A stretch of DNA of 6,712 nt, taken from assembly GCA_964503895.1 (NCBI GenBank), contig CAZDCF010000048.1:1-6712 (forward strand), in the 5' to 3' direction. The notes under the pieces were generated by a model that did no database searches, was not told the DNA's origin, and saw only the letters and a list, made by a program, of their open reading frames with translations. This document shows positions 1 to 6,645 of this stretch, piece after piece. Numbering within the stretch: the stretch's first letter is position 1; each line of letters begins with the position of its first letter. The DNA comes from Nitronereus sp964503895 (GTDB taxonomy: Bacteria > Nitrospirota > Nitrospiria > Nitrospirales > UBA8639). The position numbers were made by a program, and so were the translations under genes.

Positions 1-134
1 CACTCGACCCTCTTCGCATTTCAGGCGGACTGAACGACTCAACTGAACGGTGCTTACGCCATCAACTGTGAAAGCCTGTAGCATAACTTGTTCGAGATGT
101 GAGGTTTGTGCTTCAATATTTGGAGTATAGTTCT
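1..134. other. Left-edge stretch with no supported gene
   Basis: No reading frame here can be tied to a protein family. The three forward frames all stop within the first 70 bases. The reverse strand is open from about 132 to the window edge, with an ATG complement at 82-84, but 44 codons is too little to call a gene and the translation resembles nothing I recognise. No clear -35/-10 pair, terminator hairpin or terminal inverted repeat is visible. Given the transposase-like stub immediately to the right, this may be the flank or leader of an old insertion sequence, but that is an inference. Confidence 0.4.
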
Positions 135-263
135 ATGTTCATGGCAGTTGTGAAGAATCTCAAATGTCCAAATTCAGAATGTTCCAGCCACAGTGAGGGT
201 GACCCGCAAAAAATTACTCCGCACGGGTTCAGTAAATCAAAAGCCGGGAAAAGTCGAAGATAG
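135..263 (+). pseudogene. Truncated transposase-type zinc-ribbon stub (IS remnant candidate)
   Basis: A 42-codon frame starts at ATG 135 (second ATG at 141) and stops at TAG 261-263. Residues 11-16 are CPNSEC and residues 31-42 are GFSKSKAGKSRR. In the N-terminal zinc ribbons of IS1-like and related transposases, a CPxxxC knuckle is followed by a spacer, a G-aromatic-x-K/R-T/S-K/R-x-G-K-x-R-R stretch, and then Y-R-C-x-x-C-G-K-T-F. Here the stop falls exactly where the second cysteine pair should begin, and no CxxC pair appears downstream in the other two frames. The zinc site would therefore be incomplete. I read this as a decayed or broken insertion-sequence gene rather than a working small protein. 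The family match is from memory of the motif and is not a database hit. No inverted repeats or target duplication could be identified. Confidence 0.45.
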
Positions 264-326
264 CAAATTCCTATTAGTCGGTAACTTGACTGAGAAATCA
301 ACCACTCAAATTTGGGTGAATAAAAT

Positions 327-331
327 GAGGA
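327..331 (+). promoter_or_regulatory. Shine-Dalgarno-like GAGGA before the oxidoreductase start
   Basis: GAGGA lies 11 bases upstream of ATG 343, inside an A-rich leader. The spacing is slightly long. It still favours ATG 343 over ATG 325, which overlaps this site and has no purine-rich element at the usual distance. Confidence 0.35.
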
Positions 332-342
332 AAAAAAACGAT

Positions 343-1908
343 ATGAAGAAACCCACTAAGAAAAAAACAGATATATCAAGACGTAAGTTTATAGGTGCGG
401 CGGCAGCAGCAACTTCTGCGTTTTCTATAGTTCCAAGTCATGTTCTCGGTGGCCCTAAGCATACCAGCCCCAGTGAAATCTTACGTATTGCAGGCATAGG
501 TTGCGGCAGCCATGCAGCATTCTTTTTTCCCCGCTTGATACAACAAACAGGTTCAAAAATGGTTGCTCTCTGCGATGTGGATACCGAATTCCCCAAACTA
601 CCTGTTAAACGCACCAGCAACTTAAAAGATTATCTTGGCGTCTACTCTAACCCTCTGTTTTCCAGTGCAAAAAGATTCCAACATTATCAAGAAATGCTTG
701 ATAAGGATGACCTTGACATTGATGCCGTTCTAATCGCGACCCCAGACCATCAACACATGCCGATTAGCATCGCAGCCATGAATAAGGGTAAGCACGTATA
801 TTGCGAGAAAGATCTTGGCGTCAACGTTTATGAAGTGCGTCAGGCTACGCAGTTGGCCAAAAGTACAGGAGTGGTCACTCAGATGGGAATTGGCAACCAC
901 GGTAGGATTGAATTGCGAAGGATAGCAGAGGCTATCCAGACTGGAGTTATTGGCGAGGTCACTGAAGTTAATGTGTGGTGTGATGATGAATGGGTACCGC
1001 GCAAGACAAACACCTGGCCGCCGAGAACAGTTGGTAGGCGTCATTATACAAAAGCACATTCAGATAGCCTGCATCCTCCCTATGAAGACTCTGTTCCTGC
1101 TGGACTCGACTGGAAGGCCTGGCTGGGACCTGCAAAAGAACGTCCCTATCCAGGACCTGGAAACCTGCATGCTCGAAATTGGCGTGGTTGGTGGGATTTT
1201 GGCGGCGGTAGGATTGCAGATATCGGTTGTCATGCCCTTGACTGGGTATTCTTTGCGCTGAATCTCAAGTACCCATTATCAGCCGAAGCGAAAGGTAGAT
1301 TTGAGGCAGGAAAAGAAAGGGCCGCAGACTGGCTCAATGTTAAATGGGAATTTCCCTCTCGGCAGAAAATGCCGGCTGTGACTGTAAACTGGTACGACGG
1401 AAATACACGACCTGAAAAATACAGATATATACAAGAAGAACTCAATAAGGTTGATAATGATGGTTGGGCTAGATCAACCATGTTTATTGGCACTGAAGGA
1501 ATTTTGGTTGCCCAATTTTACCCTACAAGGTGGAAGTTATTTCCATTAAAAAAAGGTTCAAAAAAGTATGCAAAATTCAATTATAAAAAGAAGCTAAGTA
1601 TTTTCCCCTATTCAAAAGGTCATAACCGCGCATTTACTGAAGGAATAAAAGCTGGTGATCCAAGTATAAGCCAATGCGGATTTGACTATTCTGGTCCTTT
1701 ATCCGAAACGGTTTTACTGGGTATTGCAGCCTATCGTACAGGTAAAAAACTTGAATGGGATCCACGAAATCTAAAAGCAATCGGAACACCTGAAGCAGAT
1801 CAGTTTCTTAAAGGAGAATACCGTGCTGGCTGGGCACTTCCCTCACCGGTTTTACCCGACAACAACTATCCAGCTGATCGTGAGCATAAATTAAAAGATT
1901 CCCAGTAA
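343..1908 (+). CDS. Tat-exported Gfo/Idh/MocA family oxidoreductase
   Basis: The product is 521 residues from ATG 343. In-frame alternatives are ATG 325 and GTG 193; GTG 193 would put about 60 residues before the twin arginines and overlap the transposase-like stub. Residues 12-17 are SRRKFI, a twin-arginine signal, followed by an Ala-rich hydrophobic stretch to about residue 30, so the protein is probably folded with its cofactor before export. A Rossmann NAD(P) fold follows: GIGCGSHA at 51-58, CDVD at 77-80, and IATPDHQH at 131-138. The normally conserved E-K-P triplet reads EKD at 155-157. The C-terminal substrate domain has the pattern common in Planctomycetota and Bacteroidota homologues: LDWKAWLGPA at 255-264, NWRGWWDFGGG at 279-289, GCHALD at 295-300 with His297 as the likely catalytic histidine, FDYSGPLSETVLLG at 447-460, and GKKLEWDP at 467-474. 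The substrate is unknown: a sugar or polyol dehydrogenase is likeliest, and a GH109-like NAD-dependent glycosidase is possible. The protein is longer than the roughly 430-490 residues I expect, partly through a lysine-rich segment at 403-417. It is first in the row, 17 bases before the CotH gene. Confidence 0.9.
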   Translation: MKKPTKKKTDISRRKFIGAAAAATSAFSIVPSHVLGGPKHTSPSEILRIAGIGCGSHAAFFFPRLIQQTGSKMVALCDVDTEFPKLPVKRTSNLKDYLGVYSNPLFSSAKRFQHYQEMLDKDDLDIDAVLIATPDHQHMPISIAAMNKGKHVYCEKDLGVNVYEVRQATQLAKSTGVVTQMGIGNHGRIELRRIAEAIQTGVIGEVTEVNVWCDDEWVPRKTNTWPPRTVGRRHYTKAHSDSLHPPYEDSVPAGLDWKAWLGPAKERPYPGPGNLHARNWRGWWDFGGGRIADIGCHALDWVFFALNLKYPLSAEAKGRFEAGKERAADWLNVKWEFPSRQKMPAVTVNWYDGNTRPEKYRYIQEELNKVDNDGWARSTMFIGTEGILVAQFYPTRWKLFPLKKGSKKYAKFNYKKKLSIFPYSKGHNRAFTEGIKAGDPSISQCGFDYSGPLSETVLLGIAAYRTGKKLEWDPRNLKAIGTPEADQFLKGEYRAGWALPSPVLPDNNYPADREHKLKDSQ

Positions 1909-1925
1909 AACTATTTAATAACATT

Positions 1926-3590
1926 ATGATTAAAAAAATTTTACTGATTTTATTTATTGCCTTGTCTCAGTTTGGAAAAGCTCAAGATTTGTATGATGTA
2001 GATACGTTGCGAGAAATTACCATTAAATTTCATGATCCAAATTACCACCAAACTTTAATCGATTGGTTTAAAGCTGGTGATGAAAGTAGGTTGCTTGCGA
2101 CTCTTGAAATGGATGGGGTTGTGTACGATAAGGTTGCTATTCGGTACAAAGGAAACATCACCTTTATGATTACTGAGTGGTCGGAGGCTTCAAAGTTCCC
2201 TTTGAACATTGATATGGACGCCCATATTAAGGGGCAAACTCTGATGGGGTATAAAAAATTGAAACTAGGGAATTTGTATACTGATCCTACTGCAGTTAGA
2301 GAGGCTATAGCTTATCAGATTTATAGGAATTACACCGTTTCCCCTAAAAGTAACTTGTTGAAGGTTAACATAGGGGTCGTTGGTGAGGAGGCTTCCTATT
2401 ACGGGGTTTATTCAAACTCAGAGTCTATTAACAAGGATTTCTTGAAGAAGCACTATGATTGGAAAAAGGGGACATTAGTGAAATGTGATCCCAACCCTGA
2501 AGGTGCTGATTCAACTTGCGATAAAAGCGGCTTGGGAAATGGAGTTGGCGGAGAACAAACTAAAGCGCTGCCAGATTTGGTTTGGTACGGTCCCGACAGC
2601 TGTCAGTACTATTCAAACTATGAAATGAAAACAGGTTCTGGGTGGAAGGAATTTGTGGAATTTATCGATGTGTTAAATAATAAGGATAGTCTGTTGTATA
2701 ATCATTTGAACATCGATGGGGTCTTGTGGCACATGGCTGTATCAACAGTTATTCTTAATTTAGATACCTATTATGGGAAGCATCTCCATAACTATTATAT
2801 GTATAAGCATAAGGATGGGTTGTGGCATGTTTTACCCTGGGATGTTAATGAATCTTTTGGCGGGATTGTGGGGTCAGCTAGCGTCGCTGAAAACTTTGAT
2901 GTTTTAAAGTGGTTTGCCCCTAAAAGACCAGATCGTCCCTGGAATTATCGCCCCTTGGTTTGGCAAATATTGAAACATGATCGTTACCACAAACAATATT
3001 TCGCTCATCTCAGAACTGTTATTGAAGAAAACTTCAGCGAGGAGAACATCAAGTCTCAGGTGGATTCAATTCAGGATTTGATTGAGCAAGCTGTTATAGA
3101 CGGACCAGACAAAAGGTTTCCTGATGATGGATTAAGAAAGAATGTAAATCATGATGTTAGGTATGATAATTTAGCGCGCTTCAAGAAATATGCAGGAGTA
3201 CTGCCTACTGTGAGGAGGCGATTGTCTTATTTGAACAACCATCCTGAATTTCAAAAAACTCCTCCAACATTGATGAACACAACTCGAAATATTGAAGAAC
3301 CTGAAGAAGGACAAAATGTTTGGGTTACTGCTGAAGTTGCGAATGCTACACAAGTAGATTTAATGATTACTACAAATAGAGAGTATGCTTCTTATTTTGA
3401 ACCATTTGAAATGAAAGATGATGGTTTAAGTAATGATGGTGCTGCAGGCGATGGTGTATACGGAGCTTTAATTCCTTTTCAAACCCTGGATGAGAAAATT
3501 AAATATTACGTCAGAGCCCAAAACGCTGAAGCAATGATTTTGGAGCCAAGAAGAGCAGAGTTCGAATATTTTAAATACAAAATTGATTAG
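1926..3590 (+). CDS. Secreted CotH kinase family protein
   Basis: The product is 554 residues. Residues 1-19 form a short Sec signal (Lys-Lys, hydrophobic core, likely cleavage after GKA, leaving Gln20). CotH-family landmarks appear in order: RYKGN at 73-77, a GYKKLKLGN / DPTAVREAIAY block at 108-130, YYGVYSNSESINKDFLKKHY at 158-177, LNLDTYYGKHLHNYYMYK at 277-294, and PWDVNESFGG at 304-313. In this atypical kinase fold, Asp280 and Asp306 are the best candidates for catalytic and metal-binding acids; that assignment is by motif position, not proven. Residues 446-554 look like a beta-sandwich, with MKDDGLSNDGAAGDGVYGAL at 496-515, an Asp/Gly-rich pattern often found after CotH domains in secreted proteins. 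Characterised Bacillus CotH phosphorylates spore-coat proteins; what it modifies in a non-sporulating, carbohydrate-linked context is unknown. No T9SS sorting domain is visible at the C terminus. There is no Shine-Dalgarno sequence before ATG 1926, as is common in Bacteroidota. A 60-base sample (2641-2700) is about 32% GC, the lowest of the three genes sampled this way. Confidence 0.88.
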   Translation: MIKKILLILFIALSQFGKAQDLYDVDTLREITIKFHDPNYHQTLIDWFKAGDESRLLATLEMDGVVYDKVAIRYKGNITFMITEWSEASKFPLNIDMDAHIKGQTLMGYKKLKLGNLYTDPTAVREAIAYQIYRNYTVSPKSNLLKVNIGVVGEEASYYGVYSNSESINKDFLKKHYDWKKGTLVKCDPNPEGADSTCDKSGLGNGVGGEQTKALPDLVWYGPDSCQYYSNYEMKTGSGWKEFVEFIDVLNNKDSLLYNHLNIDGVLWHMAVSTVILNLDTYYGKHLHNYYMYKHKDGLWHVLPWDVNESFGGIVGSASVAENFDVLKWFAPKRPDRPWNYRPLVWQILKHDRYHKQYFAHLRTVIEENFSEENIKSQVDSIQDLIEQAVIDGPDKRFPDDGLRKNVNHDVRYDNLARFKKYAGVLPTVRRRLSYLNNHPEFQKTPPTLMNTTRNIEEPEEGQNVWVTAEVANATQVDLMITTNREYASYFEPFEMKDDGLSNDGAAGDGVYGALIPFQTLDEKIKYYVRAQNAEAMILEPRRAEFEYFKYKID

Positions 3591-3598
3591 GGAATCAA
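3583..3598. repeat. Short inverted repeat over the CotH stop codon
   Basis: TTGATT (3583-3588) and AATCAA (3593-3598) are perfect complements separated by the four bases AGGG. The structure spans the TAG stop of the CotH gene (3588-3590). It is AT-rich and has no T-run after it, so it is not a convincing terminator. The AGGG loop lies eight bases before GTG 3601, which is in frame with the esterase gene, so it could be a translation-coupling element or coincidence. Confidence 0.35.
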
Positions 3599-3639
3599 CT
3601 GTGTATTTCAATCGAGCGGATCCTACCGATGAAATATCA

Positions 3640-4632
3640 ATGAGAAGCCAAACTAGTGTTTTTTTAAAATCCGGAATCAAACTGATCAACAAAATTGCTC
3701 TTAGTCTTTTGTTAATTGGACTGCCCTTTAGCAGTTTCGCAGGAACTCTTCTCGAAAAAACCTTTCAACACGGTGGTATCACGAGGGAGTATGAAATCTA
3801 TTTGCCAGATGGTCTGCCTGAAAATGCACCCCTAGTTTTTGTGTTACATGGGCGAACAAGTAGAAATGAATGGGTTAGGGGACATTCTCAAATGAATGAC
3901 GTGGCCGACAAGAATGGTTTTGCAGTGTGCTATCCCCAAGGAACATCAGCAAAGATGCCTCGCGTAGATGATAAACCTGTACCTCATTGGAACGTTCACC
4001 TTACCTATATGGATGTAGATGATGTCGGTTTTCTATCCAGCCTAGCTGTATTTTTACAGGGAGAAAACAAGTTAGATTCAGAACGTACATTTGTTGCCGG
4101 ACACTCCAACGGCGCCCACATGGCTTATGCACTCGGGGTTGAAAGACCAGATATATTTAAAGCCATCGCCTCTGTTGCAGGATGGATGAGTTATGATGCT
4201 TGGCAAAACCGCAATAAGGCAAAACCAATTCCAATAATGCAAATTCACGGACTTGCCGATCCAGTCAATCCAATTGAAGGATACGGGGGAGATCCCAATC
4301 GCCAGGGCCTTGGTTGGGGAGGAGCTTTGCATGTAGACGACGTTGTAAAATTTTGGGTTGAGTTGAATGAATGTAGTGAAAAAGCCACCGATATTCTCAC
4401 CCCAAAAACCACGGCCTATCGTTACACCGGAGGTAAGAATAGTAACGAGGTGTGGTACTACAAAATTGCAGACTGGCCTCATATATGGCCAGCGAATGGT
4501 CATAATCCCAATAACGTAAGTAAAGAAGGCGTTATTAATGCCTCAGAAGAAATATGGAAATTCTTCAGTAAGGTTACGGAGCCTCCGTCATCAAGTGTGG
4601 AAAGCTCACTCGAACTTCCGCCGAAGCCGTAA
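3640..4632 (+). CDS. Secreted PHB-depolymerase / CE1-type esterase (LpqC-like)
   Basis: The product is 330 residues from ATG 3640. Residues 1-34 form a Sec signal: a basic N-region, hydrophobic core LSLLLIGLPF at 21-30, and probable cleavage after SFA at 32-34. The mature part is an alpha/beta-hydrolase. VFVLHG at 66-71 supplies the oxyanion-hole HG. DVDDVGFL at 125-132 is typical of this family. FVAGHSNGAHMA at 151-162 is the nucleophile elbow with Ser156. IHGLADPVNP at 202-211 carries Asp207. DWPHIWP at 278-284 carries His281, the usual position of the catalytic His before a WP pair. All three triad residues are present. Relatives hydrolyse short polyhydroxyalkanoates or ferulic/acetyl esters on plant and algal polysaccharides; beside a GH3, a carbohydrate esterase role is more likely. 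Start choice: TTG 3583 and GTG 3601 are in frame, and GTG has the better upstream purines (AGGG, 8 bases), but ATG 3640 gives the most normal signal peptide. The last 20 or so residues (311-330, Pro/Ser/Glu-rich) lie beyond the fold and coincide with a rise in GC. Confidence 0.85.
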   Translation: MRSQTSVFLKSGIKLINKIALSLLLIGLPFSSFAGTLLEKTFQHGGITREYEIYLPDGLPENAPLVFVLHGRTSRNEWVRGHSQMNDVADKNGFAVCYPQGTSAKMPRVDDKPVPHWNVHLTYMDVDDVGFLSSLAVFLQGENKLDSERTFVAGHSNGAHMAYALGVERPDIFKAIASVAGWMSYDAWQNRNKAKPIPIMQIHGLADPVNPIEGYGGDPNRQGLGWGGALHVDDVVKFWVELNECSEKATDILTPKTTAYRYTGGKNSNEVWYYKIADWPHIWPANGHNPNNVSKEGVINASEEIWKFFSKVTEPPSSSVESSLELPPKP

Positions 4633-4681
4633 CGTTCGGAAAGTACTTGAGACCCTTTTGGCACGAACCAGATTGAATTCA
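4565..4681. other. Compositional boundary between esterase and GH3 genes
   Basis: From the last codons of the esterase to the GH3 start, GC rises to about 51% (56 of 110 bases counted at 4571-4680), intermediate between the esterase body (25/60 at 3841-3900) and the GH3 gene (38/60 at 5281-5340). The 49-base spacer 4633-4681 contains no strong Shine-Dalgarno sequence and no recognisable promoter. This is a plausible old recombination junction, but no repeats or attachment-site-like sequence mark an exact breakpoint. Confidence 0.4.
4616..4641. repeat. Weak overlapping inverted repeats at the esterase gene end
   Basis: Two short complementary pairs surround the esterase stop codon: TTCCG (4616-4620) with CGGAA (4637-4641), and CCGAA (4621-4625) with TTCGG (4635-4639). 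They overlap, so only one stem can form at a time. Each stem is only 5 bp, and no T-tract follows directly (a TTTT occurs at 4655-4658). A role as a weak terminator or mRNA-processing hairpin cannot be excluded, but the signal is marginal. Confidence 0.2.
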
Positions 4682-6604
4682 ATGAGCACAAGAAACATTC
4701 TCTCTATCGGACTGGCCAGCGCGATTGCCTGCGCACCAGTTGCAACCGCAGACGAAGCAGACGTCAACGTTAAAGCGAGGGTTGTTACGGTCATTGACGG
4801 GTGTCGTGACCTGAACAAGAACGGAAAAATCGACGCGTACGAGAATTGGCGAGTGCCGATCGAACAGCGCGTCGAAGACCTGCTCTCTCAAATGACTCTG
4901 CAAGAGAAGATCGGGCAGACCGCTTATCCCAGTCTGAAAATCGCCAAGGACAAAGCGGCTACGCTCGGCGTTGAGGACCGAGGGATCAAAACGACTGCCA
5001 AACACGAAGTTGATCGTGGCGCGGGCTTCGTGATGGTTAGACCCTTTCCCTCTACGAAAGCGTGTGCCGAATCCATGAATCAGATTCAGCAGTGGGCTGA
5101 AGGAACTCGGTTGGGCATTCCGCTGATCATGGGCATCGATCCTCATACCCATATCTACAAGGGAACCAGGATTGTTGGCGGCGATCGCTCGTTGGCGTTG
5201 TCGGCCACTGATAATCTTGAAACGGTCCGTAAAGTGTATGACGTGTGGCGCAAAGAGATGCGTGCGTCGGGCATCCACTTGCTTCTCGGACCGCAGACCG
5301 ACCTGACCACCGATCCCCGAGGAATTCGCAACCCAGACACACCCGGCGAAGACGCTGAGTGGGCTTATCTAATGAACAAGGCCATCACCCAAGGATTCCA
5401 AGGTGATGAGCTCGGAAAAGATTCTGCCCTGCTCTGTCCGAAACACTTTCCCGGAATAGGATCCACGGGTGGTGGGCACGATGGTCATCAGACTTTTATG
5501 GGACACCCCAAGCCTCCTGAGGGAGTCAATCCTGGCACGCCCTTGAAATCGACCGCAGAGACAATCAAGTGGCACTTTATGCCATTCAAAGGCGCTATCG
5601 ATGCAGGCACCTGGGCGATCATGTCGCCTTATTATGTGTTCCCGGAGTTCATCGAGAAGAAACGAGACCGGATCAGAATCGTGCTGGAAGATTGGCTTCG
5701 AGGTGAACTGGGATTCAAGGGAGTCATCTGTGCCGACTGGGGAGCGGTGACACCCTATGCCGATATCCAGGGCGGTTGTAGTACCGCCCGGGTCGAGGAA
5801 GAATTTGAACGATGGCTTAAAAACAAGCAGACAGACGAAGAGCGGATCACCGACTCCGTGCGGCGAATTTTGACCGGCAAATTTGTGCTTGGACTCTTCG
5901 ACCATCCTTACGTCGATGCCGAGAAGGCAGAGCAAATTGTTGACTGTGACGAACATCGGGCCGTTGCCAAAGAGGCAGCACATCAATGCCAGGTCGTACT
6001 TAAGAATGAAGGCAGTCTGATCCCGCTTCCCAATGGCAAGAAGGTTCTTTGGGCGGACTCGCACACTCCCGAGCAAGCGGGCGAACTCGCCAAGTCTCAC
6101 GACATCGCAGTGGTCAACGTCAGAGGGTACAACGGCGTCGGTCATCGCAAATACGACGGCCAGGACTTGATCATGTTCGTCGAAGACGAATGCACGGCTC
6201 GATTGAAAGCGATCCACAAGACGGGCACTCCCATCGTGGCGATCTATCAGTTGCGAGGGAATCCCTTTCCCATTCCCTGGGTCGCTGAGCACGCGGACGC
6301 GATTCTAGTTTCATACGGGGCTCACTGGTACGGAGCTAAGGGCGACCGCGAGACCAGTGGCGGCTGGCAGGAGATTCTCTCAGGCGAATACGAACCAACG
6401 GGTGTACTCCGTGTTCAGATTCCGCGCAGCATGGAACAGGTCAAAGCCCAACGCGAAGACCTACCCTTCGACCTCGGTTGCACAGAAGAGGAACTGGAAA
6501 AAATCGCAGCGGCAATCGGCAGGGGCGAGTCTCCGCCTCGCCATCTTGGCGATCCGTTGTTTGAATATGGGATCAAAGGTTGGGGACCCACGAAGGGGAA
6601 ATAG
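4682..6604 (+). CDS. Secreted glycoside hydrolase family 3 (beta-glucosidase-like)
   Basis: The product is 640 residues from ATG 4682; an upstream in-frame ATG at 4538 lies inside the esterase gene and would bury the signal peptide. Residues 1-23 are a Sec signal with probable cleavage after ATA (21-23). Residues 43-54 (DLNKNGKIDAYE) fit an EF-hand calcium loop, with ligand positions Asp43, Asn45, Asn47, Asp51 and Glu54. The GH3 barrel follows: ERVEDLLSQM-like start at 61-71 (EQRVEDLLSQM), PGEDAEWA at 221-228, CPKHFPGIG at 252-260 with the conserved KH, GGHDGH at 264-269, and LGFKGVICADWGAV at 343-356 with Asp352 as the predicted nucleophile. TDSVRRILTGKFVLGLFDHP at 390-409 links to the second alpha/beta domain, which ends with PTGVLRVQIPRSMEQVKAQ at 572-590 and a DPLFEYG motif at 624-630. 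The acid/base residue cannot be assigned by eye. Loops that in close relatives carry GFxFNK before the strand and an AGxDQFGG element after the nucleophile appear shortened. Likely role: release of terminal beta-linked sugars in the periplasm or outside the cell. A sample is 63% GC, far above the CotH gene, suggesting a different origin. Confidence 0.9.
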   Translation: MSTRNILSIGLASAIACAPVATADEADVNVKARVVTVIDGCRDLNKNGKIDAYENWRVPIEQRVEDLLSQMTLQEKIGQTAYPSLKIAKDKAATLGVEDRGIKTTAKHEVDRGAGFVMVRPFPSTKACAESMNQIQQWAEGTRLGIPLIMGIDPHTHIYKGTRIVGGDRSLALSATDNLETVRKVYDVWRKEMRASGIHLLLGPQTDLTTDPRGIRNPDTPGEDAEWAYLMNKAITQGFQGDELGKDSALLCPKHFPGIGSTGGGHDGHQTFMGHPKPPEGVNPGTPLKSTAETIKWHFMPFKGAIDAGTWAIMSPYYVFPEFIEKKRDRIRIVLEDWLRGELGFKGVICADWGAVTPYADIQGGCSTARVEEEFERWLKNKQTDEERITDSVRRILTGKFVLGLFDHPYVDAEKAEQIVDCDEHRAVAKEAAHQCQVVLKNEGSLIPLPNGKKVLWADSHTPEQAGELAKSHDIAVVNVRGYNGVGHRKYDGQDLIMFVEDECTARLKAIHKTGTPIVAIYQLRGNPFPIPWVAEHADAILVSYGAHWYGAKGDRETSGGWQEILSGEYEPTGVLRVQIPRSMEQVKAQREDLPFDLGCTEEELEKIAAAIGRGESPPRHLGDPLFEYGIKGWGPTKGK

Positions 6605-6645
6605 AAAAATTTGCCAGGTAAACGAAAACGAATCTCCGAGTTGAC

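Noticed and set aside
1..132. Reverse-strand open frame running off the left edge
   Set aside because: Only 44 codons, no recognised similarity and no ribosome-binding site; it could be chance.
286..314. TTGACT (286-291) as a -35 box for the oxidoreductase gene
   Set aside because: No acceptable -10 hexamer lies 16-18 bases downstream (AAATTT is poor), and no Bacteroidota-type TAnnTTTG element is present.
193..342. GTG 193 as the start of the oxidoreductase (50 extra residues)
   Set aside because: It would place about 60 residues before the twin arginines, overlaps the transposase-like stub in another frame, and has no supporting family similarity.
4576..4588. Palindrome ACGGAG-C-CTCCGT
   Set aside because: Perfect arms but a one-base centre cannot form a terminator hairpin without losing stem pairs; it lies inside the esterase coding sequence and no T-run follows.
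4538..4681. ATG 4538 as the GH3 start (48 extra residues)
   Set aside because: It lies within the esterase coding frame, the extra residues are Arg-rich with no domain, and it would bury the clear signal peptide starting at 4682.
4715..4735. Possible lipoprotein signal in GH3 (Cys17 after SAIA)
   Set aside because: Position -3 is Ala rather than Leu/Val/Ile, and a good Sec cleavage site (ATA) follows at residues 21-23.
4679..5278. 199-codon antisense open frame over the GH3 5' half
   Set aside because: Also a shadow: Arg/Phe/His-rich translation without motifs, fully opposite confirmed coding sequence.
5369..6292. 307-codon antisense open frame inside the GH3 gene
   Set aside because: Translation shows no recognisable domain; long antisense frames are expected opposite a GC-rich gene, and the sense strand has full GH3 motifs.
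6605..6645. Terminator between GH3 and the fifth gene
   Set aside because: No stem followed by a T-run is visible in these 41 bases.
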